From: Dehalococcoidia bacterium
Lineage (GTDB): Bacteria; Chloroflexota; Dehalococcoidia; GIF9; JAUXIO01
Assembly: GCA_030620975.1 (NCBI GenBank)
Contig: JAUXIO010000005.1
Span: 1-42,950 of the forward strand
Reading direction: 5' to 3'
Length of the DNA: 42,950 nucleotides
Below, in pieces: positions 1 through 9,769 of the stretch. The position numbers and the translations under genes are program-made. The notes beneath the pieces were generated by a model, which was not told the origin of the DNA, ran no database searches, and was given only the letters and a program-made list of their open reading frames with translations. Positions within the stretch are counted from its first letter, which is position 1, and each line of letters begins with the position of its first letter.

Positions 1-452
1 TATACCCAGCCGAAGTAGGCAATCATGACTGGCAGGAGGAAAGGTTTGACCGCCCTGTTATACAGGAATACAGCTATCGGCATATTACCTGCGCCTTTTT
101 CGCGCAATTCCTTGAGCAGCGGATACCATATATAGATTGGCCCCATGGAAATAATTCCAGCAGCCACCGAGAGCAAGATGCCTTTGATATTAGCACCACT
201 ACCCAGAAGATGGACAATCTGGGCTGGTTTGACAAACAGGTTTAGGACTAGCATCACCACAAAGACCAGGGCTAGGGGTAGAAGTATATTAAGGCAAACC
301 TTCCCGCTACTCTTGAGGGCTACCAGAGCTTGTTCTGGGGTAAGCACGAAGAGAACACCGTAAATTGCCAATACGAGGAGTGGGAAAATAAGCATGTACT
401 TGGAGGGTCGCGAGGTTCTACGCTTCGATTCCTGTGATTTCTCCATGCTCAT
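1..452 (-). CDS. Predicted permease (COG0701/ArsP-like half), truncated at window edge
   Basis: Manual reverse translation from 452 gives MSMEKSQESKRRTSRPSKYMLIFPLLVLAIYGVLFVLTPEQALVALKSSGKVCLNILLPLALVFVVMLVLNLFVKPAQIVHLLGSGANIKGILLSVAAGIISMGPIYIWYPLLKELREKGAGNMPIAVFLYNRAVKPFLLPVMIAYFGWV, open to the edge; hydrophobic permease-like. Confidence 0.8.
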   Translation of the reverse strand, partial: MSMEKSQESKRRTSRPSKYMLIFPLLVLAIYGVLFVLTPEQALVALKSSGKVCLNILLPLALVFVVMLVLNLFVKPAQIVHLLGSGANIKGILLSVAAGIISMGPIYIWYPLLKELREKGAGNMPIAVFLYNRAVKPFLLPVMIAYFGWV

Positions 453-458
453 GATTAC

Positions 459-1256
459 CTACCCAATAATGAAATTCAGAATCATTACGGTAAGAATAGC
501 AACTGGGATAGCCAGGACAAGACAGAGTCCGTTTCTCAGTAGAGCAAACCTCAGGCCGAGACTAGCGATCTCAGCCGGTAGCTGAACCAGTCCCACAGTT
601 ACCCAGGTGATGATAAGGGCAGTCACAGCGAACAGACTGATGCCATGATTTAATAGTGCCGCGCCGATAACATAGCTATTGATGGGGTTACCGGCTAAAA
701 TACTTCCAAAACAGGCTCCCCACAGAGTGTCCACTACCGCGTTCCCTGAGAAAATGGAGGCTAGGGCTTCTTTTGATACGAAGGCATTAAATAATCCGAT
801 GCACAGCACAACGCCAATCAGTATAGGCAGTATGTTGGCAAACTGCTTAGCTGAGCTCCTCAGTGCCCTGACCAAGGTATCCCTATTGATGTGTTTGGTT
901 GCTTGCTCTTTACCTCCCTCAGCGGCTAAGCCTCGACCGAAGCCACCTACTTTGTGCTTCTCGATAACCTCTTCTACCGTCCCGCTGACGTTAGTGATAA
1001 CCTTAATGCCATTTGACACGAGCTGGTTGTATATGGCTGGGCCACAATAGCCGGTTAACACTACCTCAACGCCTTCAGTGACTGCAAGGATAACTGCCTG
1101 GACTCCTGCGCCAGGCCGAGATGTCGCCCAGGGGTTTGCTAGCGCCTTGAAATCCATCGTCTCAGTATCAACAACAAGCAGATACGGAGATAGTCCAAAC
1201 CTATAGGCCACGTTTGATGCTAATTCTGCGCGCTCGGCAGAGATTGCTATCTTCAC
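459..1256 (-). CDS. NifX/NifB-type (dinitrogenase Fe-Mo cofactor biosynthesis) domain fused to a permease half
   Basis: N-terminus MKIAISAERAELASNVAYRFGLSPYLLVVDTET...GAGVQAVILAVTEGVEVVLTGYCGPAIYNQL...VSGTVEEVIEKHK is typical of the NifX/NafY fold; the C-terminus is multi-spanning membrane (GNPINSYVIGAALLNHGISLFAVTALIITWVTVGLVQLP). Confidence 0.85.
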   Translation of the reverse strand: MKIAISAERAELASNVAYRFGLSPYLLVVDTETMDFKALANPWATSRPGAGVQAVILAVTEGVEVVLTGYCGPAIYNQLVSNGIKVITNVSGTVEEVIEKHKVGGFGRGLAAEGGKEQATKHINRDTLVRALRSSAKQFANILPILIGVVLCIGLFNAFVSKEALASIFSGNAVVDTLWGACFGSILAGNPINSYVIGAALLNHGISLFAVTALIITWVTVGLVQLPAEIASLGLRFALLRNGLCLVLAIPVAILTVMILNFIIG

Positions 1257-1414
1257 AGTACTCCCTTTGGCAGCTAGGGGAAACCACTCTTATTATAGCA
1301 AAAGAAATGCGTCTCATGGTGATGGCCAAACATTAAGCCAAAAGGTGCAGTTAACTAAGTTTAACCAACTCTGCTGTATTCCTTAGAGGTAAGTAGTCCC
1401 CTCTTCTCTTTATC

Positions 1415-1624
1415 TCAATAGATAAAGGAGCGCTGTTTCATTTTGATCCACTTCCCTTCATCAATACCAATTAGATTACCACACTGACATTTAACTTCGT
1501 TTTCATTACGGACGCTGTAATCCTTGACAATCCGCCCTTTCCAGCAGTGTAGCACTCGCCCTTTCCCAATCTTTAAATATCTAAACACCTTACGCTTACA
1601 CTTAGCACATCTTATGGTTATCAT
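1415..1624 (-). CDS. Small zinc-ribbon-like protein
   Basis: 69 aa with CxxC (RCAKCK) and CxC (KCQCGN) motifs, basic; stop TAG-side and start clean. Confidence 0.6.
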   Translation of the reverse strand: MITIRCAKCKRKVFRYLKIGKGRVLHCWKGRIVKDYSVRNENEVKCQCGNLIGIDEGKWIKMKQRSFIY

Positions 1625-1754
1625 TTTTAGTAGTCTTCGCTATGTTGATGCCTCCGAGACTATTATAGTTGCTATATGGGTTCAAGGGGAAGTAGCTTTG
1701 CCTTTATCAGTGACTAGTGCTAGTATGAAACTTGAAGTCGGACAGCCCTTGACA

Positions 1755-2696
1755 ATGCAAGTAGAAATAATTGGTGCCGAATCCTTAGGGGTTCGTGGCT
1801 TATGCTGCGTAGTTACGACAAGAGACCGCAAGGTGGTTATTGACCCTGGGGTGGCGCTAGGATTTAGGCGGCATGGCTTAATGCCACACCCGGTTCAAGT
1901 GATAGCTTCTGAAAGAACTAGGGGGCTCATCGCAAAGGCACTACAGGGTGCCACTGATGTCGTGATTAGCCATTACCACGGAGACCATCATCCGCCGGTT
2001 GATGCCAATCCTTACCAGCTTTCCGTAAAAATAGTGGCTGAGTTATGCCAGTCTTGCAAATTCTGGACTAAAGGGACAGAAGACCTTTCATATAATCAAG
2101 TTCGTCGGGCCAAGGCTCTGGCCAATAGCCTTGGTCGAATTCTACCGATTGCAGAAGGAATGAGCGAGGGCCCACTGAGTTTTTCTTCACCTGTTCCCCA
2201 TGGTGAGAGAGGTGGACGCGGTGGCAACGTGATGATGACGCGAGTTGAAGATAGTGGAGACGTTTTTGTCCATGCCTCAGACATCCAAATGCTTAATGAT
2301 GCGGCAATCAGGCAGATTATTGCCTGGCAGCCAAACATAGTGCTTGCCTCTGGACCGCCCATATACTTGCCAAGCCTCACCTTGGAAGAGCGAAAAGCTG
2401 CCTTACGTAGGACTCTGCAGCTAGCTAAAAAGGTTGATATCCTGATTCTTGACCATCACCTGATGCGCTCCAAAAAGGGAGAGCAGTGGTTGAACTATGT
2501 GTCTTCCCTTACGGCACATAAGGTAGTTTGTGGTGCTGATTTTATGGGGCTCAGGCGCAATCTACTTGAGGCTGAGCGAGTGCTTTGGTATAAGAGACTG
2601 CCTGTGCCCGAGGGCTGGCATAGGGCCTATGCTCGTGGCGAGGTTGATCTACTTTCTGATTGGTCGGACAAAGTGGAACGGATTAAGATAAGATGA
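1755..2696 (+). CDS. MBL-fold hydrolase, COG2248/UPF0282-like
   Basis: SHYHGDHHPP metal-binding motif; MQVEIIGAESLGVRGLCCVVTTRDRKVVIDPGVALGFRRHGLMPHPVQ. The ORF track start at 1524 is too early; start is likely 1725 or 1755. Confidence 0.85.
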   Translation: MQVEIIGAESLGVRGLCCVVTTRDRKVVIDPGVALGFRRHGLMPHPVQVIASERTRGLIAKALQGATDVVISHYHGDHHPPVDANPYQLSVKIVAELCQSCKFWTKGTEDLSYNQVRRAKALANSLGRILPIAEGMSEGPLSFSSPVPHGERGGRGGNVMMTRVEDSGDVFVHASDIQMLNDAAIRQIIAWQPNIVLASGPPIYLPSLTLEERKAALRRTLQLAKKVDILILDHHLMRSKKGEQWLNYVSSLTAHKVVCGADFMGLRRNLLEAERVLWYKRLPVPEGWHRAYARGEVDLLSDWSDKVERIKIR

Positions 2697-3136
2697 GACT
2701 AATCAGCGCTTGTCTGTTAGGAGTAAGATGTACTTGGAGTGGTAACGACAATAGGAATGACCGAGCTATTGAACTTTCCAGGGTTGAGACCCTAATTCCG
2801 GTCTGTCCTGAGCAATTGGGAGGATTGGCGACTCCTAGAGCACCTCAAGAAATCCAAGGTGGCACAGGTGAGGATGTTCTTGACAACAAATGTAGGGTTC
2901 TCAATAAGAATGGGGAGGATGTTACTAGCGAATTTATCAGAGGAGCCGAGGAAACCTTAGAAATTGCTCGGCAACTTAATATCAGGGAATTCATAGCCAG
3001 ATCTGGGAGTCCGTCATGTGGCTGCGGTCAAATATACGATGGCACATTTCGTGACAGATTGATGGATGGCGATGGGGTTACCACTGCGTTATTGAGAAGA
3101 AGCGGGATTAGAATCATACCAGAAGAAGACTTATAG
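2693..3136 (+). CDS. DUF523 family protein
   Basis: SACLLGVRCTWSGNDN...IPVCPEQLGGLATPR...ARSGSPSCGCGQIYDGTF; 4-nt overlap with the upstream gene. Confidence 0.9.
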   Translation: MRLISACLLGVRCTWSGNDNRNDRAIELSRVETLIPVCPEQLGGLATPRAPQEIQGGTGEDVLDNKCRVLNKNGEDVTSEFIRGAEETLEIARQLNIREFIARSGSPSCGCGQIYDGTFRDRLMDGDGVTTALLRRSGIRIIPEEDL

Positions 3137-3167
3137 CTTTGCCTTGGCTAACCTTACACGATGATTC

Positions 3168-3551
3168 TGTAACGGGAATTTGAGGCGGCCAGAAAAGGTC
3201 TATTTTGAGTCCATTAGTATGATTGCCTTTTTATAACTCAACCATCATCCATGTCACTCGTTGAACAATACATCGAAAAGTGAAGTCTGCACGGCGGATA
3301 CTATCCTGCTGCAGCTTAGAGAAACGCAAAGGTTGTCCCCAGATGCTTTGCGTACTGAGCGACTTGCGCTACCAATCTCTCTACCCTTTAGATTCATCCC
3401 TGAAGGATCTTATAGCAACATTGCTGTGAAACCCATGTCTCGCTGAGAAGACGTGGTACGTGCTCCGGCGCCTGATTCACTCTCTTTCCGGTGAGTTTAG
3501 CAGTGGGAGGAGGATAACCCGAATCACTTAAAGTGGTTCTGCCCCGTTACA
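3168..3551. repeat. Possible 384-bp degenerate insertion-like element bounded by inverted repeats
   Basis: TGTAACGGG at 3168-3176 and its reverse complement CCCGTTACA at 3543-3551; ACGAT also present outside both ends; no convincing coding in between. Confidence 0.3.
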
Positions 3552-3582
3552 AAAAATCGTCTTCGGCGGAGAATATGTTAAA

Positions 3583-6102
3583 ATGGAAACGCTGAGAAAA
3601 ATGAAAACAATTTACTTGGTACCACATTCTCACTACGATGTTGTCTGGGCTTTTAATAAAGAGGACTATTACGCTATCAATGACTTGATCCTGGAAGACG
3701 TCATTAAGATGATGAAGAAGTCTGAGTTCAAATTTTTGGTGGAGCAAACCTACCTTTTAGAAATGATTGAACAGAGGAATCCGGCTCTCTTTTCGGAAAT
3801 TAAAGATGCTATTAGTGCGGGTAAAATTGAAATAGCCGATGGTCAGTATTTGATGCCCGATCTGATGATACCGGCTGCAGAGGTGTTGGTCAGAGAAATC
3901 CTCTTTGGAAAAAGATACTGCAAGCAAAAATTTGGCATAGATGTGCCCGTAGCCTGGGCCGCGGATGGATTTGGGCTTAATGCTCAAATGCCCCAGATCT
4001 ACAAGAAGTCTGGATATAGGTGGCTTGCCTTCCGGCGGGGGCTGCCAGAAACTGTTGGTTACCGTGTGAGTGAGTTTATTTGGGAGGGACTTGATGGTTC
4101 AAAAATCATAAGCCACTGGATGCCCTTGGGCTATCGCGCCGGGCTATATCTTGATAAGTGGGAGGAGGCTTACGAAAAGTTATCAGCCTTTGCAATAACT
4201 TCTCATATACTTATGCCGTGTGGAAGCGGCGGTGTCCCCCCACAATATGAGACCCCGGAGAAGGTTGCTCAATGGAATAGTGAACATGATGATTCAAAGA
4301 TGACGATTTCAATGCCGAGTGACTTCTTTAAGAACCTTGAAAAAGAAGCTAGCGAGTTCGCAAAATTTAGTGGTGAACTCTACAGTGCTGACTTACAGAA
4401 TATTTTCCCTGATGTGGTTTCTAGCCGAATAGGGCTTAAATTAGCTATCAAAGATTGTGAACGTTTGCTGCTTACTGCGGAAAAGATGTCTACAGTAGCT
4501 TGGATTTATGGAAAACAGTATCCCGCAGATGCTATGACAGAGATGTGGAAAAAGATGCTTTTTCTGGCTAACCACGATGTTCTGCCGAGCTGTGGCATTG
4601 ACGAAATCTACGATGAAGCCTGGGATTATATTACCGACATAAAGAAAACAGCACGTGTTTTGATTAAAGATTCCGTGCATCATTTATTAAAGGATGAGAA
4701 TCATGGAGATGGTATTGTGGTTCTCAATCTGAATAATTGGGATGTTACAGATTGGGTGGAGACCGAAGTAGAATTAGGAATAGGATGGGGTAAAGACTTA
4801 GGTATCGCCCTTAATGGGGAAGAGATCCCAAGTGAAGTAATTGAAATTGAGCAGGGGGAAGATGGGAGCATATGCAGAGCCAAGCTTGGCTTTGTGGCAA
4901 CTGTTCCACCAATTGGGTACCGTGTTTACCAGTTGGTAAAGAGGAATAAAGAATTTATTACTAATATAGATGTTCTGGGTAATGAGGTCGTAACAGAACA
5001 TTTCAAACTCTCGATAGATGAGGGGACAGGCATTCTGCAGGTGTTCAACAAAGATGGGAGAAAGATTCTTGAAGGGAATGAACTGGTAATAGACCAAGAA
5101 ATTGGCGATCTCTATTTCCATAGAAGTCAGTCGGACGAACGCATTGACTCAGAAAGTGGTGAAGGTATTCACTTCAGCACTTTCAAGCCGGAGGAATGTA
5201 GAATAGAGAAGGGCCCTGTAAGGACGGTTATTACTTTTAAGAATTCATTTTACTGTTTACAATGGCCCTATTACCTCACTAAGAAATTTGGCTCAATCTT
5301 ATATAGGCAAAAAACCATGGATGCCTGCAAGAAAGTTATTGTTTATAATGACATACCTCGAATTGATTTTCTTACTACGCTTAACTCAAAGCAATCTCAC
5401 ATACGAATTCGGTTAAAATTTGACACCTGTATGGTGGTTCCCGTCTACACCCGCCACACTCAGTTTGGAGTTATTAATCTGCCTTCAGCACCGACTCTAG
5501 GGGAAGCTGTCAAATTCCCCTCAGTTAACTGGATAAATTGCCAGGAGGGAAAGCGTGGCTTTGCCTTTTTCACCCGAGGAGTGCCTGTAAACGAGATAAA
5601 GGATGGGAATATCTACTGTACATTATTGAGAAGCGTCTCTGTTCTGTCCACAGACGGTTCGAGCGGTCCGTTAATACCAACCCCTGGAGCCATGGAGCTG
5701 GGTGAGCATACCTACATCTATTCGGCTTACCCACATTCTGGTGACTGGAAAAAAGCAGCAATTCACAGACGAGGCTATGAATTTACCTATCACATATTTG
5801 CTTTGCAGGTGGATACTGCGGCTTTTGGTAGAGAGTTTCGAAGTTTTACACTCGAACCAGATAATTTGATTCTTTCCGCCCTCAAAAAGGCCGAAGGGGA
5901 AAACGCTGTCGTTTTGCGATTTTTTGAAACCAAGGGAGAAAGGTGCCGCGCATCACTGCAAGTGCCAAGTCAAATTAAAGCAGCTAGGTGCGTTAACCTG
6001 CTAGAGGAAGAGGAATCCGAATTAGAGATTGAAGACGGAAAATTAGAAATGGAGGTTAACCCATTTGAGATTGTTACCTTAAAGCTGCTATTTGATACCT
6101 AA
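3583..6102 (+). CDS. GH38-family alpha-mannosidase
   Basis: 839 aa; N-terminal IYLVPHSHYDVVW (GH38 HxHxDxxW-like), VAWAADGFGLNAQMPQI catalytic-Asp region; full-length. Alternative start 3601 (MKTIYLVPHSH). Confidence 0.85.
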   Translation: METLRKMKTIYLVPHSHYDVVWAFNKEDYYAINDLILEDVIKMMKKSEFKFLVEQTYLLEMIEQRNPALFSEIKDAISAGKIEIADGQYLMPDLMIPAAEVLVREILFGKRYCKQKFGIDVPVAWAADGFGLNAQMPQIYKKSGYRWLAFRRGLPETVGYRVSEFIWEGLDGSKIISHWMPLGYRAGLYLDKWEEAYEKLSAFAITSHILMPCGSGGVPPQYETPEKVAQWNSEHDDSKMTISMPSDFFKNLEKEASEFAKFSGELYSADLQNIFPDVVSSRIGLKLAIKDCERLLLTAEKMSTVAWIYGKQYPADAMTEMWKKMLFLANHDVLPSCGIDEIYDEAWDYITDIKKTARVLIKDSVHHLLKDENHGDGIVVLNLNNWDVTDWVETEVELGIGWGKDLGIALNGEEIPSEVIEIEQGEDGSICRAKLGFVATVPPIGYRVYQLVKRNKEFITNIDVLGNEVVTEHFKLSIDEGTGILQVFNKDGRKILEGNELVIDQEIGDLYFHRSQSDERIDSESGEGIHFSTFKPEECRIEKGPVRTVITFKNSFYCLQWPYYLTKKFGSILYRQKTMDACKKVIVYNDIPRIDFLTTLNSKQSHIRIRLKFDTCMVVPVYTRHTQFGVINLPSAPTLGEAVKFPSVNWINCQEGKRGFAFFTRGVPVNEIKDGNIYCTLLRSVSVLSTDGSSGPLIPTPGAMELGEHTYIYSAYPHSGDWKKAAIHRRGYEFTYHIFALQVDTAAFGREFRSFTLEPDNLILSALKKAEGENAVVLRFFETKGERCRASLQVPSQIKAARCVNLLEEEESELEIEDGKLEMEVNPFEIVTLKLLFDT

Positions 6103-6126
6103 CTGACTTGACTCTGGCCCCTTCAA

Positions 6127-7371
6127 CTATTTACACAGAAGTATAATTAGGTCGTTGACGTTGGTTCCTGTTGGGCCAGTGTTCAACAGGTCTCCGACTG
6201 ATTCAAGAGCATGATAGGAATCGTTGCTGCTCAGCATCTCTTCCACATTAATACCTTTTTCTCTCAGTCGCACCATTGTTTCCCCATCTACAATCCCTCC
6301 AGCTGCATCAGTAGGACCATCTGTGCCATCGGTAGCAGCAGAAGCTATAATAACATTATCTAATCCTTCTATGCCGCGAGCAGCGGAGAGGGCTAGCTCT
6401 TGATTTCTTCCACCCAACCCCTTTCCTTTCACCTGAACAACAGTTTCCCCTCCCAAAATCACGGCGCAGGGTCTTTTCACAGGGCGGTCTCTAGAAACAA
6501 TCTCACGTCCAATAGCACTCAAAAAAGCTCCGGCTTCACGTGCTGCGCAATCCAAAGTTGTGGTAAGTATCATTGAGCTGTACCCGAGTTTTTCAGCGGC
6601 CTTCATAGCAGCTTCACAGGCTATGAGAATGCTGCCAATTGTCCTTGTTTCAACATTTTCCAGTGATTTTGGTGTATCTTTCTTCAAAGTATTCAAAACT
6701 CTAGGGGGCAGCTTTATATCGTATTTTTGTATTATCCTCAGGGCATCTTGAGAAGTTGTGGAATCGGGATAAGCGGGACCAGAGGCAATAGTATCTAATC
6801 TGTTACTGAGGACATCAGAAAGTACGAGGGAAAAGATTTTAGTGGGTTTTACAATTTCAGCGAAACGTCCTCCCTTGACTCTGGAAAGATGTTTTCGCAC
6901 TGCGTTTATTTCTAAGATCGTTGCTCCGGACTTTAAAAGCTGATCAGTTATATTTATCAAATCCTTAAGTTCAACGTTCTCAGCAGGGAGTTCAAAAAGG
7001 GAAGAACCACCACCAGAAACTAAAAAGAGTAGAAGGTCCTTTTCTCTGAGATCTTCTACGATGTCTAGCGCCCTCTTTGTCGCCTTGATAGTATTTTTAT
7101 CTGGTATTGGATGCCCCGATTCAAATATTTCAAAACCTTCAATGTCTCCCATTGAATGTCTATACTTCGTTATGACGATGCCCTCAGAAATACGGTCCTT
7201 CAGGCTTTCCCTTGCAGCCTTTGCCATTCTCCAGGCGGCTTTTCCTATAGCTACGACTTTTATTCCTCCGTCACCTTCGAAATTTTCTAACGCTTTCTTA
7301 ACTGCGTTTTCAGGACAAACTGCCTTTATGGCTTCATCAATGATTTGTAAGGCATCTTCCCTTGTGCTCAT
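6127..7371 (-). CDS. Glycerate 2-kinase (MOFRL/GckA family)
   Basis: KVVAIGKAAWRMAKAA, LLLFLVSGGGSSLFELP, VILGGETVVQVKGKGLGGRNQELALSAA, ATDGTDGPTDAAGGIVD motifs. Confidence 0.93.
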   Translation of the reverse strand: MSTREDALQIIDEAIKAVCPENAVKKALENFEGDGGIKVVAIGKAAWRMAKAARESLKDRISEGIVITKYRHSMGDIEGFEIFESGHPIPDKNTIKATKRALDIVEDLREKDLLLFLVSGGGSSLFELPAENVELKDLINITDQLLKSGATILEINAVRKHLSRVKGGRFAEIVKPTKIFSLVLSDVLSNRLDTIASGPAYPDSTTSQDALRIIQKYDIKLPPRVLNTLKKDTPKSLENVETRTIGSILIACEAAMKAAEKLGYSSMILTTTLDCAAREAGAFLSAIGREIVSRDRPVKRPCAVILGGETVVQVKGKGLGGRNQELALSAARGIEGLDNVIIASAATDGTDGPTDAAGGIVDGETMVRLREKGINVEEMLSSNDSYHALESVGDLLNTGPTGTNVNDLIILLCK

Positions 7372-7432
7372 AACAAACTATCTTAAGGTTTATAAAAGTA
7401 TAGACTAAATCCGCCCCTTGCTAATAACAAAT

Positions 7433-7564
7433 ATGTTAAATATATCAAGCCCTTTTGGTCCTTTGCCAAATTATGTTGAAGTAGCTGTGGGAGGATGCAA
7501 GCCCCAGGGGCATCTTTCTCCGGTAGACCTCAACATTTCTGAGGCCTTAGGAAATGCGTCTTAG
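7433..7564 (+). CDS. Small ORF of 43 aa, possibly a gene remnant
   Basis: Manual translation MLNISSPFGPLPNYVEVAVGGCKPQGHLSPVDLNISEALGNAS*, followed in frame after TAG by HLDLGITPLSGAID*; no clear RBS. Confidence 0.2.
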   Translation: MLNISSPFGPLPNYVEVAVGGCKPQGHLSPVDLNISEALGNAS

Positions 7565-7687
7565 CATCTTGATCTTGGTATTACACCCTTGAGTGGAGCC
7601 ATTGACTAAAAGAATATAGTATGTTGTTACCTCTAACATGAATTATCGTTGTTGATGACATCCAAAAAAGAGCAAACTTGAAATATA

Positions 7688-8131
7688 CTAACCTCTCATT
7701 ACGAGAAGTGACCTTAATTTTGGCTTGCGACTTTGTCTCTTCTTGGCTATCAACGCAAAGACCCTTGGGACATCTGCCATTAAGGGCATTGACTGTTCGG
7801 CTGCATCTGAATAGAACTTTATCATTCTCTCTTCCATCTCCAGAGCTGTATTCAAGGCATCATAATAACTTGTGTTCCCGGCTAGCTCAATTTCAAATGA
7901 ATACTCATCCGGATTTATAGCAAATGCAAAGCAACCCTCAATGGCATCACTGATGACGCTGTAATATGCCCTTTGAAACTGAATCACATATTTACCGTTC
8001 TCTTTGGCAAAAGAACGGAAAGTATCTTCGTCCTTGACATATTTCTGGGACAAATTTTCATAGAACTTGGCTGATTCATCTTCAAGCTTCTTAGCAAAGC
8101 TGATAACCTCGGCAGCCGTCTGTAGTTTCAT
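7688..8131 (-). CDS. Ferritin-like/rubrerythrin-like protein
   Basis: Helical E/H pattern AKKLEDESAKFYENLSQKY...ALEMEERMIKFYSDAAEQS...VFALIAKKR. Confidence 0.75.
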   Translation of the reverse strand: MKLQTAAEVISFAKKLEDESAKFYENLSQKYVKDEDTFRSFAKENGKYVIQFQRAYYSVISDAIEGCFAFAINPDEYSFEIELAGNTSYYDALNTALEMEERMIKFYSDAAEQSMPLMADVPRVFALIAKKRQSRKPKLRSLLVMRG

Positions 8132-8150
8132 TAATGGTCACTCCCTTTCC

Positions 8151-9644
8151 TTAAAACCACCTTTGAATGACAACCTTGCTTTCAGTGAAGAAGCGGACAG
8201 CTTCCTGGCCCTGTGTATGTAATATTCCAAGGAATGAATCCTTCATCCCACTAAACGGGAAGAATGCCATAGGCGCTGCTATTCCGATATTTATGCCCAC
8301 ATTACCACTTACAACCCGGTATTGAAATTCTTTAGCATTCTTACCACTTGAGGTAAAGATAGCCTGCGCATTACCAAATGGGTTGTTATTACATATCTCT
8401 ATTGCCTCATCCAGACTTTTAGCTCGCATAACACCCATTGTTGGCCCAAAGATCTCTTCCCTGACTATTTTCATATCTGGCATAACATTCTCAAGGATTG
8501 TTGGGGCAAGGAAGCATGTGCCAGGGTAATCACCACGAACTTTTGTGTTTACTCTTCCATCTAGCCTGATTTTGGCTCCCTCCTGGATGCCACTTTCTAT
8601 ATATTTCAAAACCATTTCTTTTTTCCCTTTATCACGTAGGGGTCCTACCTGAACTGATTCATCGAGCCCATTGCCAATAACTATTTTCGATGTTGCGTCA
8701 ACAACAGCATCCATGAAATCGTTGTAGAACTTATTATCCTCACCCACAATAATGAGAGTCTGACCTGACAAGCATCGCTGGCCTGTGTTACCAAAAAATG
8801 AGGTCATAAGAGCTGGTATGGTTGCTCTTACATTACAATCTGGCATTACTACCATAAAGTTCGATGCACTGCCTTGACAAATAACTCTCTTGCCGGTTTC
8901 ACCACACCTCTTGTAAATAACATCTTTCGCTGTTTGGGTACGGCCGACAAAGGTTATTCCTACGACGTCCTGATGTTCTAACATCCCGTTTACAACAGCT
9001 TTTTCGCCGTGGACTACATTCCACACACCTGGTGGGAAACCAGCTTCATCTACCAACTCGGCCAACCTTACTTGAGTGATGGGGACCTCAGGCGATGGTT
9101 TAATAACGATGCAATTGCCCGTAGCTACAGCATATGGTGCTGACCAGAGCGGGATCATGAACGGGAAATTAAAAGGAGCTATTATTCCGAAAACTCCTAG
9201 AGGCTGCCGAATGACAAACTCGTCTATCCCCATGGCGATATCCTCTAAGTTATATCCCATCATTAGAGTGGGAATCCCACAGGCGACCTCTACATTCTCT
9301 ATCCCGCGTCTCGTTTCTCCTCTCGATTCATCTATTGTCTTCCCATGCTCCTGTGTCTGAATTCTACTGAGTTCCTCAAAATTCTTCTCCAGCAATTCTT
9401 TCAATCTGAATAGACTTCTTGCTCTGGCAACTGGAGGTGTTCTTCTCCAATCAGGAAAAGCCTCTTTAGCCGCTTCTATTGCGGCAGTCATCTCATCCTT
9501 GGTTGAAATAGGAACTTTTGCAATTACTTCATCCTTGGCTGGGTTAACGACATCCTTAATCTCACCTTTAGATTCGACCCATTCTCCGTTAATAAAATTC
9601 TTAACTAGCGGCAATCCCTTTATTGGTTCATCTAATAGTGGCAT
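8151..9644 (-). CDS. mmsA: CoA-acylating methylmalonate-semialdehyde dehydrogenase
   Basis: VKNFINGEWVESKGEIKDVVNPAKDEVIAKVP; PLGVFGIIAPFNFPFMIPLW; catalytic Cys in NTGQRCLSGQTLI. Confidence 0.93.
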   Translation of the reverse strand: MPLLDEPIKGLPLVKNFINGEWVESKGEIKDVVNPAKDEVIAKVPISTKDEMTAAIEAAKEAFPDWRRTPPVARARSLFRLKELLEKNFEELSRIQTQEHGKTIDESRGETRRGIENVEVACGIPTLMMGYNLEDIAMGIDEFVIRQPLGVFGIIAPFNFPFMIPLWSAPYAVATGNCIVIKPSPEVPITQVRLAELVDEAGFPPGVWNVVHGEKAVVNGMLEHQDVVGITFVGRTQTAKDVIYKRCGETGKRVICQGSASNFMVVMPDCNVRATIPALMTSFFGNTGQRCLSGQTLIIVGEDNKFYNDFMDAVVDATSKIVIGNGLDESVQVGPLRDKGKKEMVLKYIESGIQEGAKIRLDGRVNTKVRGDYPGTCFLAPTILENVMPDMKIVREEIFGPTMGVMRAKSLDEAIEICNNNPFGNAQAIFTSSGKNAKEFQYRVVSGNVGINIGIAAPMAFFPFSGMKDSFLGILHTQGQEAVRFFTESKVVIQRWF

Positions 9645-9769
9645 CTTTAAATCTCCTAATCTTTTTGGTGTGTATTCCTTCGACAGCTTCGACTTAGAAA
9701 CATCGTAAACAAGCCAGTTAGCGTAACTTGGCTGTTGTGTATTCAGCTTTTTTATGCGGCGTTAAATGT

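Noticed and set aside
679-1050. 123-aa plus ORF antisense to the NifX-permease gene, and similar long antisense ORFs (e.g. 2096-2380, 4798-5121, 12538-13014, 39460-39879)
   Set aside because: Shadow ORFs opposite well-supported genes, with low-quality composition.
1524-1754. N-terminal extension of the MBL-fold ORF
   Set aside because: Overlaps the zinc-ribbon gene on the other strand and does not resemble the family; family-like sequence begins at MQVEIIGAESLGVR.
3261-3446. 61-aa plus-strand ORF
   Set aside because: No RBS, no family, inside the possible degenerate repeat element.
7488-7520. Hairpin GATGC..CCCC/GGGG..GCATC as a terminator
   Set aside because: No downstream T-tract and irregular stem; inside the 43-aa ORF.
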